NCBI GenBank assembly: GCA_041652575.1
Contig: JBAZHC010000002.1
Coordinates: 226,032 to 290,031 of the forward strand
Direction of reading: 5' to 3'
Origin: Phycisphaerae bacterium
GTDB lineage: Bacteria > Planctomycetota > Phycisphaerae > Sedimentisphaerales > UBA12454
DNA: 64,000 bases
Shown here piece by piece: positions 51,901 to 61,137 of this stretch (position 1 is the first letter of the stretch; every line of letters starts with the position of its first letter). The notes under the pieces are model-generated. The model saw only the letters and a list, made by a program, of their open reading frames with translations. It was not told the origin of the DNA and ran no database searches. The translations under genes were made by a program, and so were the position numbers.

Positions 51901-54356
51901 GGCACTCGGCTCTGGTTACAACGGCGCATCAGGCTGTTTGTGTTGGAGATACTTCAAATAACAAATGTGCGGTATTTTATTATGACCCTGATACGCCACT
52001 TCCAGAACAAAACGATGCACTTTACGAAGTTGTATCTATTTCAGCAGGCAAAGACCATACCGCAGCGGTCATACGCCGTATTTTAGATGGTAAATATAAG
52101 CCTGTTGCGTGGGGAGCGGTATATGGGGAATGGCCTGATTATTATACGGGTGCTCAGGCTTGTCTTGCAGAAGAAGGGTGGACAGACGATTGGTATGACC
52201 TTCTTGTTGTTGTAGCTGCTGGCGAATCGTGGACAGTAGTAATGCAATGGGACAATTCTTGGAGCTATGGAAGGGGATATGACCCTGATTGTACGGACAC
52301 TCCGGCAACGTATGGAGAAAAGCTGGCAAGCTCTTTTAGGCATCTTTGCGTATTGACGAAAGCCTCTGCTGATGGTGTGCGTGATATTATAGCGTGGGGA
52401 CACAATGGCGATGGAGAACTGAATGTACCAGAACTTGACACAGTTGACTATCCGTTTGGATGGGGAGATGTAGCTGCGGGTGGTTATAGTCACACTATAG
52501 GATTAACAGCTATATTTTCGACATTATTGGTAACACGACCAGTACCCCAAAGAGGTGTGATAGGTTTTAATCCGAAGATTGCAGAACGTCACGACCCGAG
52601 TTACATTGGCTTTACTGAAAATGAAGATGATTCTTTTACCTGCGAATTACATTATGATATAAACCCGCAGGTTTATGTTGATATGCGTGACCTGCTTGAT
52701 TTGGCAATGTATAAAGATGTGTCTGTCACTAAACAAATTGTAAGTGTTCTTGCAAACGGCACGGATAGTAGTGGCGGTAAATTTGGCACGGACTCCGTAG
52801 GAGAAGCCATAGCCGTTTGTAAAAAGGTCTTAGGAAGTTGGATGGGTTTGTATAACAGTGATTTTTCATTGGGCGCACCGTTATATATTTGGAGTGAGGG
52901 GAGTGTTTTGCCGTATGGAGAATATCCAGAAGACCCAGAGGCTTACACTGTTGGCAGTATTACAATGGGTGCTACTTTACAGGTAGGTACAACGATTGGA
53001 ATTCCCAGTTATTTTATGATTGTCAATGCTTACTATTATGCAACCTTTATAAGATACTCTTGGCCGGATGAACTTAAAATTGCCCCAAAGACGATATTGC
53101 AGAAAGTAATACAAACAGAAATTAGGCAGAGTTTTCCTACAAGTTGCCCGTCAGGCGAAGGCGGTGTTGAGGCGTATGGTCCTGTGGTATTTGGGCAATC
53201 TTGCTCAGTGGGCAGTTTAAGTTTAACTAATAAAATTGTCGCCGAAGATGCGGTGAGTTTAAAACGATATCATTATTCAACCCCAATGGAAACAGATGGC
53301 AAGTGGTATAAATGTGAACCGACAAATTTATTCCCTTATGCGGTTCACGCCGGAGAAGGCGGTTTGGTAGGCACTCCCCATACAACCGTATCTGGCGGTG
53401 CAGATATGAATATTGCTTTAGTAGGTGTAGGAGAAGGGATAGTTGTTGTTTTAGACTGGGAATCCAATGTGCCGTTAAGCTTTTTCAGAGATACTTTTTT
53501 GCATATAGATGCGCCGAGGGCATTGGTTCAAGATACTAAAGCACCGAGACCAAACCCACCAGTAGCAGAACGAGACCCCTATGCTTATTTAAAGTATGTC
53601 CTGCCGTATGATTTATTATACCCAAACGATGACGGTGTTAAGTGGGTCAGCGGTGCAGCGGTAAATGAAAATGAAGTAAGATGGTTGTGGTATAACGGTA
53701 AAAAGCAGGTATTCACGGCCAAAAATAATATTGTAAATACGACAATCAAACCAAAGAATAATCCCGATGAATGGGAGTGGAATTTGCCATATTCAGAACT
53801 CAGGCTCAATGGCTTGTGCTGTGTTTGTTGGGATTATGAAGCAAGCAATCCGGTTAGATACAAAATGATTTGTGCGGAGAACGAAGAACTTGATACAGAA
53901 TGGGAACTTGAAAGAGAAAAAGATATACTTTTGGAAACATTGCTTCTTGTGATAGATGATATTACCGAAGGCGAAGCAGCAATAAGGCCAAGCGGAACGA
54001 TTACTCAAATTTTATGCAACGGTACTCACGTCGTAGATGAAGTTGTAGAAATCATCGGCTCTAAGTTTTGCGATGGGGTTCATACACTCGTGGGGGCTGG
54101 CGAAGGATATATTGAAATTGATAAGGGATACTTTTTAGATGAAACCTTTGCCGATGGTGTTGTAGTTATAAACAGAACACAGACCTATGATGCTAATGAT
54201 TGGGAAGGGGAAAGTTTTAAAGATTATACCTTCGCGCATCAGGCAAAAGACAATGCAGCCGAAATGCAGGGTGTGCCGGATAATCTGACTAAGATAAGCG
54301 AGTATATAGCGGTTGTGCCGCCAGTTGATTATATAAATTATTTTGACGGAGATTAG
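48972..54356 (+). CDS. Giant tail protein with RCC1-like repeats
   Basis: At 1794 residues this is the largest gene. The first about 870 residues are rich in W and Y (many GxWx blocks such as SWQGGWQAQRDIQLP). About 875-1180 carry RCC1-type blades: VKAWGSNTEGETDIPDL, VIAWGDNTYGQCDIPAG, IIAWGHNGDGELNVPEL, each followed by AG-x-x-H. The rest contains beta domains with repeated IxxAxxL blocks. RCC1 propellers bind proteins or nucleic acid. In a tail it is likely the receptor-binding tip. It is the last phage gene. Confidence 0.8.
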   Translation: MTLNQNKFETADWKTIRAGIAANKKIDISWEMHRDILVKIFLLHNIHAGNYDSSVFRWGVNKKPTARPNPQIIEGGHDTWADICWYAGDWEISVFDTSHGMKYKDENGVEIEGRYIRYKNKENLTPQICSAYDETSGHDPINWESGKTYVTGSVKFYLGHLWEANKETSTVPITLIKTVPHVKYEQSEDWDLYFEGPPGLYEYYDDELEANALKSKCHFDTWLKNFTAGYDKGDKVSWQGGWQAQRDIQLPAVPPRVWTGTEWSAGSYPKDKQVRIEETDGDGDTVHIRIFQALKPVNNSEQEGIESVNPKDDVDGFWEERIDLAVEWIPLASEYLESDNWQLVPDDANYLSDWLPNFPGLTIINESVRDNTYWWLNDFKTQHPSMYFPPFVCPEEQLRRAIFAYKEIAHSNLSGLWKPIYKQGDVFKVDVSAKHITAPEYLGPVFGIRARMGWWQQDIEPYQITFERRDAWGILNGFLDGFTRSYIYDGNQYCNYGGYKRNAPYLEDIGYWSRNPKIHTGLQNAIESLLSDRDFRLPATDLYKANFRRGFLYWEDYDGGVTPVEGMERYFGTYPTGVIKRYNGSAWVVMDVEENSEYNTHPGVNDEYWGTGEAGIVTFLEHLSEVKNEKMYDYFFNYETAKKYYPFNLVEATFRTSYGGHNESGLHTESEFMAMWDFVHAGEHIKTFRYSCGRAGIFMRENERGEPPHYRDAWNPDFSDHTPPLVRGMVYNRPERWFGPRTNDMPLISDFDTKFLPFKTPYKDWTDKAYSMGEKVWYPVLVDEEYKNKLFKATRAIVVGDYVPTSQDPANGWVLSECHIILVPGDVTDSNNTYYIKNGAMLHLCETSEDPIVSEEEVILDHTHLISTVVKNPEVKAWGSNTEGETDIPDLGGEKISAVYAGNKISAAIGSSFVWGDDTNGLVSNAPDLSNAKKISFGDKHALALYYDGSVIAWGDNTYGQCDIPAGTYIDVSAGWRHSALVTTAHQAVCVGDTSNNKCAVFYYDPDTPLPEQNDALYEVVSISAGKDHTAAVIRRILDGKYKPVAWGAVYGEWPDYYTGAQACLAEEGWTDDWYDLLVVVAAGESWTVVMQWDNSWSYGRGYDPDCTDTPATYGEKLASSFRHLCVLTKASADGVRDIIAWGHNGDGELNVPELDTVDYPFGWGDVAAGGYSHTIGLTAIFSTLLVTRPVPQRGVIGFNPKIAERHDPSYIGFTENEDDSFTCELHYDINPQVYVDMRDLLDLAMYKDVSVTKQIVSVLANGTDSSGGKFGTDSVGEAIAVCKKVLGSWMGLYNSDFSLGAPLYIWSEGSVLPYGEYPEDPEAYTVGSITMGATLQVGTTIGIPSYFMIVNAYYYATFIRYSWPDELKIAPKTILQKVIQTEIRQSFPTSCPSGEGGVEAYGPVVFGQSCSVGSLSLTNKIVAEDAVSLKRYHYSTPMETDGKWYKCEPTNLFPYAVHAGEGGLVGTPHTTVSGGADMNIALVGVGEGIVVVLDWESNVPLSFFRDTFLHIDAPRALVQDTKAPRPNPPVAERDPYAYLKYVLPYDLLYPNDDGVKWVSGAAVNENEVRWLWYNGKKQVFTAKNNIVNTTIKPKNNPDEWEWNLPYSELRLNGLCCVCWDYEASNPVRYKMICAENEELDTEWELEREKDILLETLLLVIDDITEGEAAIRPSGTITQILCNGTHVVDEVVEIIGSKFCDGVHTLVGAGEGYIEIDKGYFLDETFADGVVVINRTQTYDANDWEGESFKDYTFAHQAKDNAAEMQGVPDNLTKISEYIAVVPPVDYINYFDGD

Positions 54357-54478
54357 CCAAAGGTTTATGGAAATCCAACAGAGAAGGACTGTACCAATGA
54401 AATAAAGTGAAAAAAAGCATTTAATTATAACCGTTGACAACTGCCCTCATAGCAGCACCTCAGTCTGTTGGCAAGATT
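54357..54478. other. Right prophage border region
   Basis: 122 bp between the last phage gene and the host mannosidase stop. The attR site should lie here or close by. GAAAAAAAGCATTTAATTATAACC is AT-rich. No match to the sequence after the CRISPR array was seen by eye. Confidence 0.4.
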
Positions 54479-57400
54479 TTAAAAGGCAAATTTTATCTTA
54501 AAAGTTTTTATCTCGTAGGGGGACAGTATAAACGGAATATCATGCTTGGAAAAGTTGGCAGATTTGTCCTCTCGTTCCAGCAGGTTACATTCACTCACAT
54601 GGCAAAGCTGCTGCCAAAATCGGATATTGGCATTATGTTGCGATCCATGACGTTCGACGACACGGACTACGATTTCATCAGATGTTTCAGCTTTTTTGAG
54701 AGCCTCCAAAGTTAAACCGACGTTATCTATAGCCAAAAACGACTGCTTTGGAGGCAATTCACCATCGTGGTTGTCACACAATATCACATCAAACGGGTCA
54801 TTAAAATCTTGAGCTTCTTTGATCGTATTGCCATAACGCCAATCTCCTGGATGTGAATATAGAGAGTAGACGAAATAGTGTTCCTCTTGGTCAGACACAG
54901 GATCGGGATATTTTGGGCCTTTCAGCAGGCTTAGCGTCATTGTGCCATCGTGCGCCTCGTGGCCATATTTGCTGTCGTTCAGCAAACTTAGTCCGAAATC
55001 GCCCTGCGAAAGGTCCATCCACATATGTGCAGGGACTTCAAATTTGGCTTCTTCGTAAGAGTTGTTTCTGGTAGTAGGACGGTCTATGTTGCCAAAAGCG
55101 ATATCATAAGTGGCTTTTCGAGTTATGATGTTCGTATGGAATCTCGTTTTTAATAATTTATGCTGTTCTTTCCAGTCTACGTAAGTTTCAAAATCAACAC
55201 GTCTTGAGTCAGCAGCTAAAATAATACGTTGAATCATGTGTGAATTACAAAAATTTCGTGTTATCTTGATACTCGAACGAACAGGGCCTTCCTCATCAAT
55301 CTCTATCGATGACACACCAGAGATATCGAATTCAAGGTCAGTATAATGTGCTTCGATATCCCATGCATCGTACTTGCCGGGAATATCTTCATAAAGTTTC
55401 ATCACATTGCCGCGTTTAGCAGGATTAATATGTTCGCGGTTAGTTAGTTTGTCGAAAAGAGAAAGGAGTTCGCCCTTCTCGTTAAGTACCACTTTAAGGA
55501 AATTATTCTCAAGGGTCGTTGAGGAGACTTTAACTGGAGATTTTATTTTTTTGCCTTTGCCTTCAACTAAACGGTATATCGAGTAACCAACAGAAGAAAT
55601 ATTCTTGGCGAGAAATATAAGTATAGTTTTGCCTGTCTCAAAGTCTGCAATGAATTGATGTGGTACTTCATCACCGTTTTCGTCAAGTATATAAATATTC
55701 TTCTCGGAATATTCAATGCGTACAATTGAGTCACGTGGATAAGGCTGTGAGTTAAAAATCACCACTGCTTTTCCATGTCCACGCGTGTCAGTTCTTGATG
55801 CAATGTCGTCCAAGGCGTTCCGTAACAGATGCTCACCGATATTCGTAGCTATCTTATAAGAGTCGAGAAGGTCAAGGTATGCGTCCGTGACATGAGTACC
55901 GGGAAGAGAATCGTGAAACTGATTGGTTAAAACTTCTTTCCATCCTTTATCTAATTCTATCACAGGATACTTTAAATGAGCAAAACAGGAGAATATCTCC
56001 GCCTTGCGATATAGGATTTCACAGTAGCGATTAAGCTTTTTGAGTCTGCCCTTAGTGGTATAGACTCCACGGTGCTCTTCAAGATATAGTTCATCGTTAA
56101 GCACCGGCAGATTGACATCAAGGGCCTTGTTATACATACGTTCAAGACATTCCTCAACAAGTGACATTTTCGTCGGGACCATGCCGGGAAAATTTTCATA
56201 TCGTTTGGCATATTCCAGCATTTCTGAGTCCGGACCACCGCCGCCGTCTCCCCAGCCATAGGCGTAAAGACTTTCTCCGATTGTAGCACGCTCTGAAAAC
56301 TCGTCCCAGTGTTGTTTGAGATGATCCGGTTCCATCGTACCAATAAAATGTGTTGGCGGAACAGTGGCAAAAATTTTGGATCCGTCGGGACTCTGCCACC
56401 AGAAAACACTGTGCTTCCACTTATTTGTATCATTCCAAAAAGCCATTTTGTGTGTTACAAAGTATTTTAGTCCACACTTAATGAGAATCTGTGGCATTGT
56501 CCATGCATTGCCGAAAACATCCGGAATCCATGCAGTTTTAGGTGTAATATTAAATTCACGTTCAATAAAATCTACGCCATGGAGTATCTGCCGTACAAAA
56601 GACTCTCCGGAAATAAGGTTGCAGTCAGGTTCGACCCAAAACGCACCAATAACTTCCCATCGGCCTTCCTTTACGCGTTGCTTAACTTGCTCGTGAAGAT
56701 CAGGATAATTTTCCTTCATCTCCTTGTACATTAGCGGCTGGCTCTGAGAGAACTTATAATGGGCAAACCGTTCCATCATTCGCAAGGCGGTTGCATGGGT
56801 TCTACCGATTTTGCGTACGAACTCTGCATGTGTCCACAAATAAACTATGTCCAGATGTGAATTGCCACAAAGATGCATCAGACCCTTTTTCCGAAAAACG
56901 TTGGTTTCATAAACCTCCTTGCGGATAATTTCTTGAGCCGAGAGGGTTGCCTCCCTGGCCCTTTGATAGGATTGTTCCCGCTGGTCAATATGGCGTGTCG
57001 CTTTGTGCAAAGCATTACGAAGTAAGTCAACTACTTCCTGCTCAAGTCCTTCTGTTATCATTACATTGAAAGCTGCCCGCAGATCCCAATATGCATCGTT
57101 GATTTCCTGGTCGAAAACGGCAAAATGTGAGCATTCCAGTTTTTTGGGTTCAACAATTTCCCACATAATATAGGATTCGAGTTGGAAGTCGTAAGTTTCC
57201 TGGCCGGTAGCACAATTAGTAAGTGGAATGACATCACGAAAAGGATCTTGTCCATGGTATGGTTTGTCGTTAATATAGAGAAGTGAGTCACCGCTAAAAT
57301 AAAGCTTGAGCACCACATTTTTGCCCCGGAATTTTACAGGCATCTTTGCTTTGCAGCGAAATATGGCGCTGAAGTCGTCTTCACCCCAGCAATCTTCAAC

Positions 57401-57631
57401 ATATATGGGTTTCCATTCTTCGCCAACAAAGAGTCGTTCTCGCTTCCGGGTATATTTAAACTGGCGATATTCCCATCCCTCAATTGGTTCCTTTTCCGGA
57501 TATATCCAGTATTTGAGTGACTCAATTTTCTGCTGTATAATTTCCTCAAATGAGATAATCTGACGTTTCTTGCTTTTTATGATATTACGCCATTTGTCTA
57601 AAATATTCTCTATACCATTTTTTTTTTGCAT
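54479..57631 (-). CDS. GH38 alpha-mannosidase
   Basis: A 1050-residue enzyme. H259 and D261 in CGNSHLDIVYLW are zinc ligands. D371 in WIPDVFGNAWTMPQIL is the nucleophile region; THKMAFWNDTNKWKHSVFWWQSPDGS follows. The central three-helix part and the C-terminal beta domains (about 620-1045) are complete. It releases mannose from glycans or mannosides. It is the last gene of a leftward operon, and its stop is 122 bp from the phage tail gene, so the prophage sits just behind it. Confidence 0.94.
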   Translation of the reverse strand: MQKKNGIENILDKWRNIIKSKKRQIISFEEIIQQKIESLKYWIYPEKEPIEGWEYRQFKYTRKRERLFVGEEWKPIYVEDCWGEDDFSAIFRCKAKMPVKFRGKNVVLKLYFSGDSLLYINDKPYHGQDPFRDVIPLTNCATGQETYDFQLESYIMWEIVEPKKLECSHFAVFDQEINDAYWDLRAAFNVMITEGLEQEVVDLLRNALHKATRHIDQREQSYQRAREATLSAQEIIRKEVYETNVFRKKGLMHLCGNSHLDIVYLWTHAEFVRKIGRTHATALRMMERFAHYKFSQSQPLMYKEMKENYPDLHEQVKQRVKEGRWEVIGAFWVEPDCNLISGESFVRQILHGVDFIEREFNITPKTAWIPDVFGNAWTMPQILIKCGLKYFVTHKMAFWNDTNKWKHSVFWWQSPDGSKIFATVPPTHFIGTMEPDHLKQHWDEFSERATIGESLYAYGWGDGGGGPDSEMLEYAKRYENFPGMVPTKMSLVEECLERMYNKALDVNLPVLNDELYLEEHRGVYTTKGRLKKLNRYCEILYRKAEIFSCFAHLKYPVIELDKGWKEVLTNQFHDSLPGTHVTDAYLDLLDSYKIATNIGEHLLRNALDDIASRTDTRGHGKAVVIFNSQPYPRDSIVRIEYSEKNIYILDENGDEVPHQFIADFETGKTILIFLAKNISSVGYSIYRLVEGKGKKIKSPVKVSSTTLENNFLKVVLNEKGELLSLFDKLTNREHINPAKRGNVMKLYEDIPGKYDAWDIEAHYTDLEFDISGVSSIEIDEEGPVRSSIKITRNFCNSHMIQRIILAADSRRVDFETYVDWKEQHKLLKTRFHTNIITRKATYDIAFGNIDRPTTRNNSYEEAKFEVPAHMWMDLSQGDFGLSLLNDSKYGHEAHDGTMTLSLLKGPKYPDPVSDQEEHYFVYSLYSHPGDWRYGNTIKEAQDFNDPFDVILCDNHDGELPPKQSFLAIDNVGLTLEALKKAETSDEIVVRVVERHGSQHNANIRFWQQLCHVSECNLLEREDKSANFSKHDIPFILSPYEIKTFKIKFAF

Positions 57632-57717
57632 ATCTGGTTTTCGCTTTGATTCATTTCTAATGTTGCATATTTTTAAAAGATCCTGTGAAAGAAGATTATC
57701 GCAAAGTCGTTAAATTT

Positions 57718-58941
57718 TCAAGCTGAATTTCTCTGTCTTACTCCCAGACATTCTGCCATCTCACTGAGAATGGCAAAGTATGCTGCTGTTTGGACACTGC
57801 TGCTCATGGGCAGTATTCTGGCGCTATATCCTGGGATGTCTACGATGGCATCGCCAGGTCGCCAGGGCAGGTCAAACCAAAGCATGTTCTCGTGATTTTG
57901 CAAGTTCGTGAGACGGCCATAAGGTGAGGTATGAATCAACCGTACGCCTCGATCCAAAATTTTCCAAACGGCGTCTGTGTCCACTCGACCATATCCCATA
58001 TATATCGCTACATCACCTTTTCCTAGTTCTTCAACTGGCGCAGCACGATTCAAATCGGCATTAAAAGGCGGCCATATTTCAAGGGGATAATTGAACTCCT
58101 CGGACAGTTCCAAAATTCTTGGATAGCAATGTCCACATATTGCTGCTCCTGCCCGATGGCCTTTATTTTTCGCCTCTGCCAGCCACTGGCCAATCCGACC
58201 GAATATGTCTGCCTGATTTTTGATAGTTTTGATGCTTTTTTCTATAGCATCAAGAAACTCGCCACCGGCATATCCGGCTGGTAATGGCGGAGTATACCAG
58301 TTATCATGAAACATCGGTGGCAGCCATGGGCCGTGAAGATTGTCTTGTTTAATAAAGTGGTTGTTTCTTACCCATCCTCCCTCCAGCCAGACACTCAACC
58401 AAATAGTCGGCATCTTGCCTTGCCGTATACAGGCACATATCATCTCGCCGGTAGTAACCCATCCTCGGACAATTTGTTCAAATTGTAATGTGGGTGCAAA
58501 CGGGCAGAGTGTTTCAGTTTCATAAAGCCCTTCATTGGGATCGCAACCCCCGGTAAATCCTGCAAAACGACCTGAAGAATTTAACGACTGCGTATCTTCT
58601 TTTCTCCCAAGCACAAAGAGGTTTGCCTTGCTCTTTATCAGTGTATTAAGTGTTTTGTTTTCGGAAACATTTCGTTCTCGATAGCCAAGTACTGGGAAAA
58701 AGGCAACATCTTTTTCTGAGTTGGAAACATAATTACGTGATTCAAGCCCCATGAAGTTGCCGGCACGGAGGTCATATTCATCAGACCAATATTCTATCAC
58801 AGGAGGTGCAAAAATATTTCCTCCGGCTATTAGATTTTCGGCCATCCTTTCGCCTAACTCAATCAAGGAAGGCAAATCCTTTCGAATTGTTTTAATCCGT
58901 CTTTCGATGAGAGAAATATATCTCTCAGTTGGTTTTGACAT
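57718..58941 (-). CDS. Unknown protein of the sugar operon, SIS-like
   Basis: The 407-residue protein has no firm family. Features include LIELGERMAENLIAGGNIFAP near the N-terminus and IPGYSARILPMSSSVQTAAYFAILSEMAECLG near the C-terminus. The latter resembles the last helix of phosphosugar-binding SIS domains, and two such domains may be present. AAAGGTAAC precedes the ATG. Context between a SIS protein and GH38 suggests phosphosugar handling. Function open. Confidence 0.65.
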   Translation of the reverse strand: MSKPTERYISLIERRIKTIRKDLPSLIELGERMAENLIAGGNIFAPPVIEYWSDEYDLRAGNFMGLESRNYVSNSEKDVAFFPVLGYRERNVSENKTLNTLIKSKANLFVLGRKEDTQSLNSSGRFAGFTGGCDPNEGLYETETLCPFAPTLQFEQIVRGWVTTGEMICACIRQGKMPTIWLSVWLEGGWVRNNHFIKQDNLHGPWLPPMFHDNWYTPPLPAGYAGGEFLDAIEKSIKTIKNQADIFGRIGQWLAEAKNKGHRAGAAICGHCYPRILELSEEFNYPLEIWPPFNADLNRAAPVEELGKGDVAIYMGYGRVDTDAVWKILDRGVRLIHTSPYGRLTNLQNHENMLWFDLPWRPGDAIVDIPGYSARILPMSSSVQTAAYFAILSEMAECLGVRQRNSA

Positions 58942-58978
58942 CTAAGTTACCTTTCAGGAAATATTAAATCTTTTTTAA

Positions 58979-59740
58979 TTAAAGCCCTTTGACACGCGAT
59001 TTATATCGCTTGATAAGACGGGCATTATATTCATCCCCGCCGGGCATGTTGGCGCTCTGGAATATTGGCGGCTCTATGCCGCGTTTCACCATTTCCGCTA
59101 CAGCCTCAATGACAATCCTGTGAGATATATAAGCATCCACCATCGTAGAAGTTGGACCAATTGGTACGTCGAAGCCCTCGACTCGAAAATCCGCATCACC
59201 ATAAGGGTTTTCATCGTCGATACACAAATTGGCATATTCAAAAAGATGCTTTTTGTTAGGATGTCGAATGTGATGATCGAGCGGAAGATTATCTCGCCAT
59301 TGAGATGAGGAAATGGCAATGATTTTGGCACCTCTTTTTTTGGCTTCGTCCGCAGCATCAATTGTCGTAGGGTTCATTCCAATATTATGAAAAATGATCA
59401 GCAGGTCATCTTTAGCAATCTCATAATAACGAATTAAACAATTAGCATAGCCCTGTGTTCGCTCTACTTCCAGATATTTCAAAGCCTCACAAATGGGGCT
59501 TATATCGTGACCTATAATTGGATTAATATTTGCCAGGCCGCCTGCGCGAAAAAACATCTCAAAGACCATCAGGCAGGTATGCCCGCCGCCACCGTACACG
59601 TGTACCAACCGGTCTTGCTGATAAGCATCCGCAATCATTAATCCAGCCTGGTGGAAAGCCTCTGCTTGATGAGATTCCACAAGACCAAGCTTGTTCTGGA
59701 TATTCTGAAGGTAACTACGTCCGCGACTGTTAGTTGTCAT
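58979..59740 (-). CDS. SIS-domain sugar isomerase-like protein
   Basis: The start at 59740 is preferred (AGGAG 9 nt upstream). The product of 253 residues has DRLVHVYGGGGHTCLMVFEMFFRAGG, DDLLIIFHNIGMNPTTIDAADEAKKRGAKIIAISSSQW, and ends PPIFQSANMPGGDEYNARLIKRYKSR, the signature of the UPF0309-type SIS family. It binds and likely isomerises or cleaves phosphosugars. It overlaps the URO-D-like gene by 11 nt. Confidence 0.85.
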   Translation of the reverse strand: MTTNSRGRSYLQNIQNKLGLVESHQAEAFHQAGLMIADAYQQDRLVHVYGGGGHTCLMVFEMFFRAGGLANINPIIGHDISPICEALKYLEVERTQGYANCLIRYYEIAKDDLLIIFHNIGMNPTTIDAADEAKKRGAKIIAISSSQWRDNLPLDHHIRHPNKKHLFEYANLCIDDENPYGDADFRVEGFDVPIGPTSTMVDAYISHRIVIEAVAEMVKRGIEPPIFQSANMPGGDEYNARLIKRYKSRVKGL

Positions 59741-60842
59741 TATTGTCATCTCCTAAAGGTAAAGTATTATTCACAGCTTCATGCATGGCGATAATATTGG
59801 ACAATGGTACGTCAGGATTTATTGTGTTGGCCGTAAATATTACAAGATCGGCCCTGCCTTTGCAAATGTTAACTGCCTGCCGTATCTTGGCCTTTATCTG
59901 TTCTGGTGAGCAGACAGGCAGTTCAGTTGTTACCGACAGTGGGCCAAAAATCAATAATGGTTTTCCATCACGGGTGCGTTTGTTCAACACATAGTCCAGT
60001 GTCATTTCACATTCTGGTTGAAACCCCTGCAGGCCTTGTACGCCACAATCGATCACCATATCAAGTATCTGCCGAACGTCTCCGTCACAGTGCCACACGG
60101 GTTTACAACCTACCTCAAGAAGAGGTTCAAGCCCGTATCGAAGTGCCGGAGCATAATACTTTTCGAGAAAATCTGGCGAGACCATTGGGCCACGCTGTGA
60201 GCAGATATCCTCACCCAACAAGACTGCTCGAGGATACAATCCTTCTTTAACTGCACGTGCTACCAGGCGTCCATTACACCGGCCTTGTGCACCGCCAACC
60301 TCTATCAATTTTTGCGCATAGTCTGAATACATCCCAATGATACAAAAGAAAATCTCGTAGCCAAAATCGTTATACCAGCTTACTTTCGCACCAGCATTCC
60401 ATTGTGCTGGCATCCAGAGCATTTCCCCGCAAAGTTTTTGCATTCGAATGAGTTCCTGGCTGAATTGGTAGTACTGGCTCTCAAAATCAAACTTTGCTTC
60501 AATCTCCTCCGGCGAAGGCATCTCTCCGATTTGAGCAACAGCCTGCTCCAGTGAAATGCCGCAGTCTGCCCGCTTATAGGTGTGTTTATCAACGATGCGA
60601 TAGTCGTCCCTGCTTTGTGGAACGCACACGTCTATCAAACCATCACTACCGAGTTGACGGTATGCACGGATAGAGATCTCTACCGGGTTTGCCCAAAATT
60701 CGTCCAGACTTACTGAAGTCAGTCGACAAATATGCTCCGGACAAGCAATCCACCCGCCGAGGATTGGAGTGTGATCCGGTTGCTGACCGATAAAAACAGT
60801 ATCCAGACGCTCGCGGGGTGTCATCACATTGGTCTTATGCAC
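59730..60842 (-). CDS. URO-D superfamily methyltransferase-like protein
   Basis: A GTG start at 60842 (GGAG 8 nt upstream) gives 370 residues. The N-terminus MTPRERLDTVFIGQQPDHTPILGGW and CKPVWHCDGDVRQILDMVIDCGVQGLQGFQPE are URO-D superfamily features. Such proteins are frequent in planctomycete sugar operons and probably transfer methyl groups or act on sugars rather than make heme. It leads the operon. Confidence 0.82.
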   Translation of the reverse strand: MHKTNVMTPRERLDTVFIGQQPDHTPILGGWIACPEHICRLTSVSLDEFWANPVEISIRAYRQLGSDGLIDVCVPQSRDDYRIVDKHTYKRADCGISLEQAVAQIGEMPSPEEIEAKFDFESQYYQFSQELIRMQKLCGEMLWMPAQWNAGAKVSWYNDFGYEIFFCIIGMYSDYAQKLIEVGGAQGRCNGRLVARAVKEGLYPRAVLLGEDICSQRGPMVSPDFLEKYYAPALRYGLEPLLEVGCKPVWHCDGDVRQILDMVIDCGVQGLQGFQPECEMTLDYVLNKRTRDGKPLLIFGPLSVTTELPVCSPEQIKAKIRQAVNICKGRADLVIFTANTINPDVPLSNIIAMHEAVNNTLPLGDDNNDN

Positions 60843-60897
60843 AGCCCAAACTCCCAGGCATTACTGCCTCTAAAAAATCCCATTACCAAGTAAAGAA

Positions 60898-60986
60898 CCA
60901 CCGGTTAAAACCGGTGGCATTGCTGTATTCGGGCGCTGCCCGTCCGCCTGCGGCGGTTGTTTCCATCTACCAGTTAAAACTGGTAG
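60898..60986. repeat. Pair of REP-like palindromes
   Basis: CCACCGGTTAAAACCGGTGG (60898-60917) and CTACCAGTTAAAACTGGTAG (60967-60986) are perfect palindromes of the same pattern, about 50 bp apart, separated by GC-rich GGGCGCTGCCCGTCCGCC. They lie in an otherwise empty 295-bp gap. They look like a mobile extragenic element of the kind moved by Y1 transposases. Confidence 0.65.
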
Positions 60987-61137
60987 TATTAAAATCGGAA
61001 GAATAAAAAGGTTACAGCCCCAATAAGCTGTCCTTGGAGCTGCAACCTTCCAAAACTTCCAAGAAATCGAAAGCAAAACCTACTATCGGCCTGTTTCCAC
61101 AAAAGGGCAACATATGCCAAAATACGAACTACGATGC

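Larger units (their letters stand above)
4365..54478. mobile_element. Integrated siphovirus-like prophage with internal cargo
   Basis: The span runs from the integrase 3' end, 20 bp after the last CRISPR repeat, to the gap after the giant tail protein. It contains the lysogeny, replication, packaging, head and tail modules in conventional order. Neither attachment site could be identified by eye: 4365-4410 and 54340-54490 share no convincing core. No endolysin was recognised. The block from about 25.2 to 33.7 kb looks host-derived and is bracketed by duplicated terminase sequence. The prophage may thus be a composite of two related phages. Confidence 0.85.

Noticed and set aside
4365..54478. 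attL/attR core
   Set aside because: Short shared words such as CAAGAT occur near both ends but are no better than chance.
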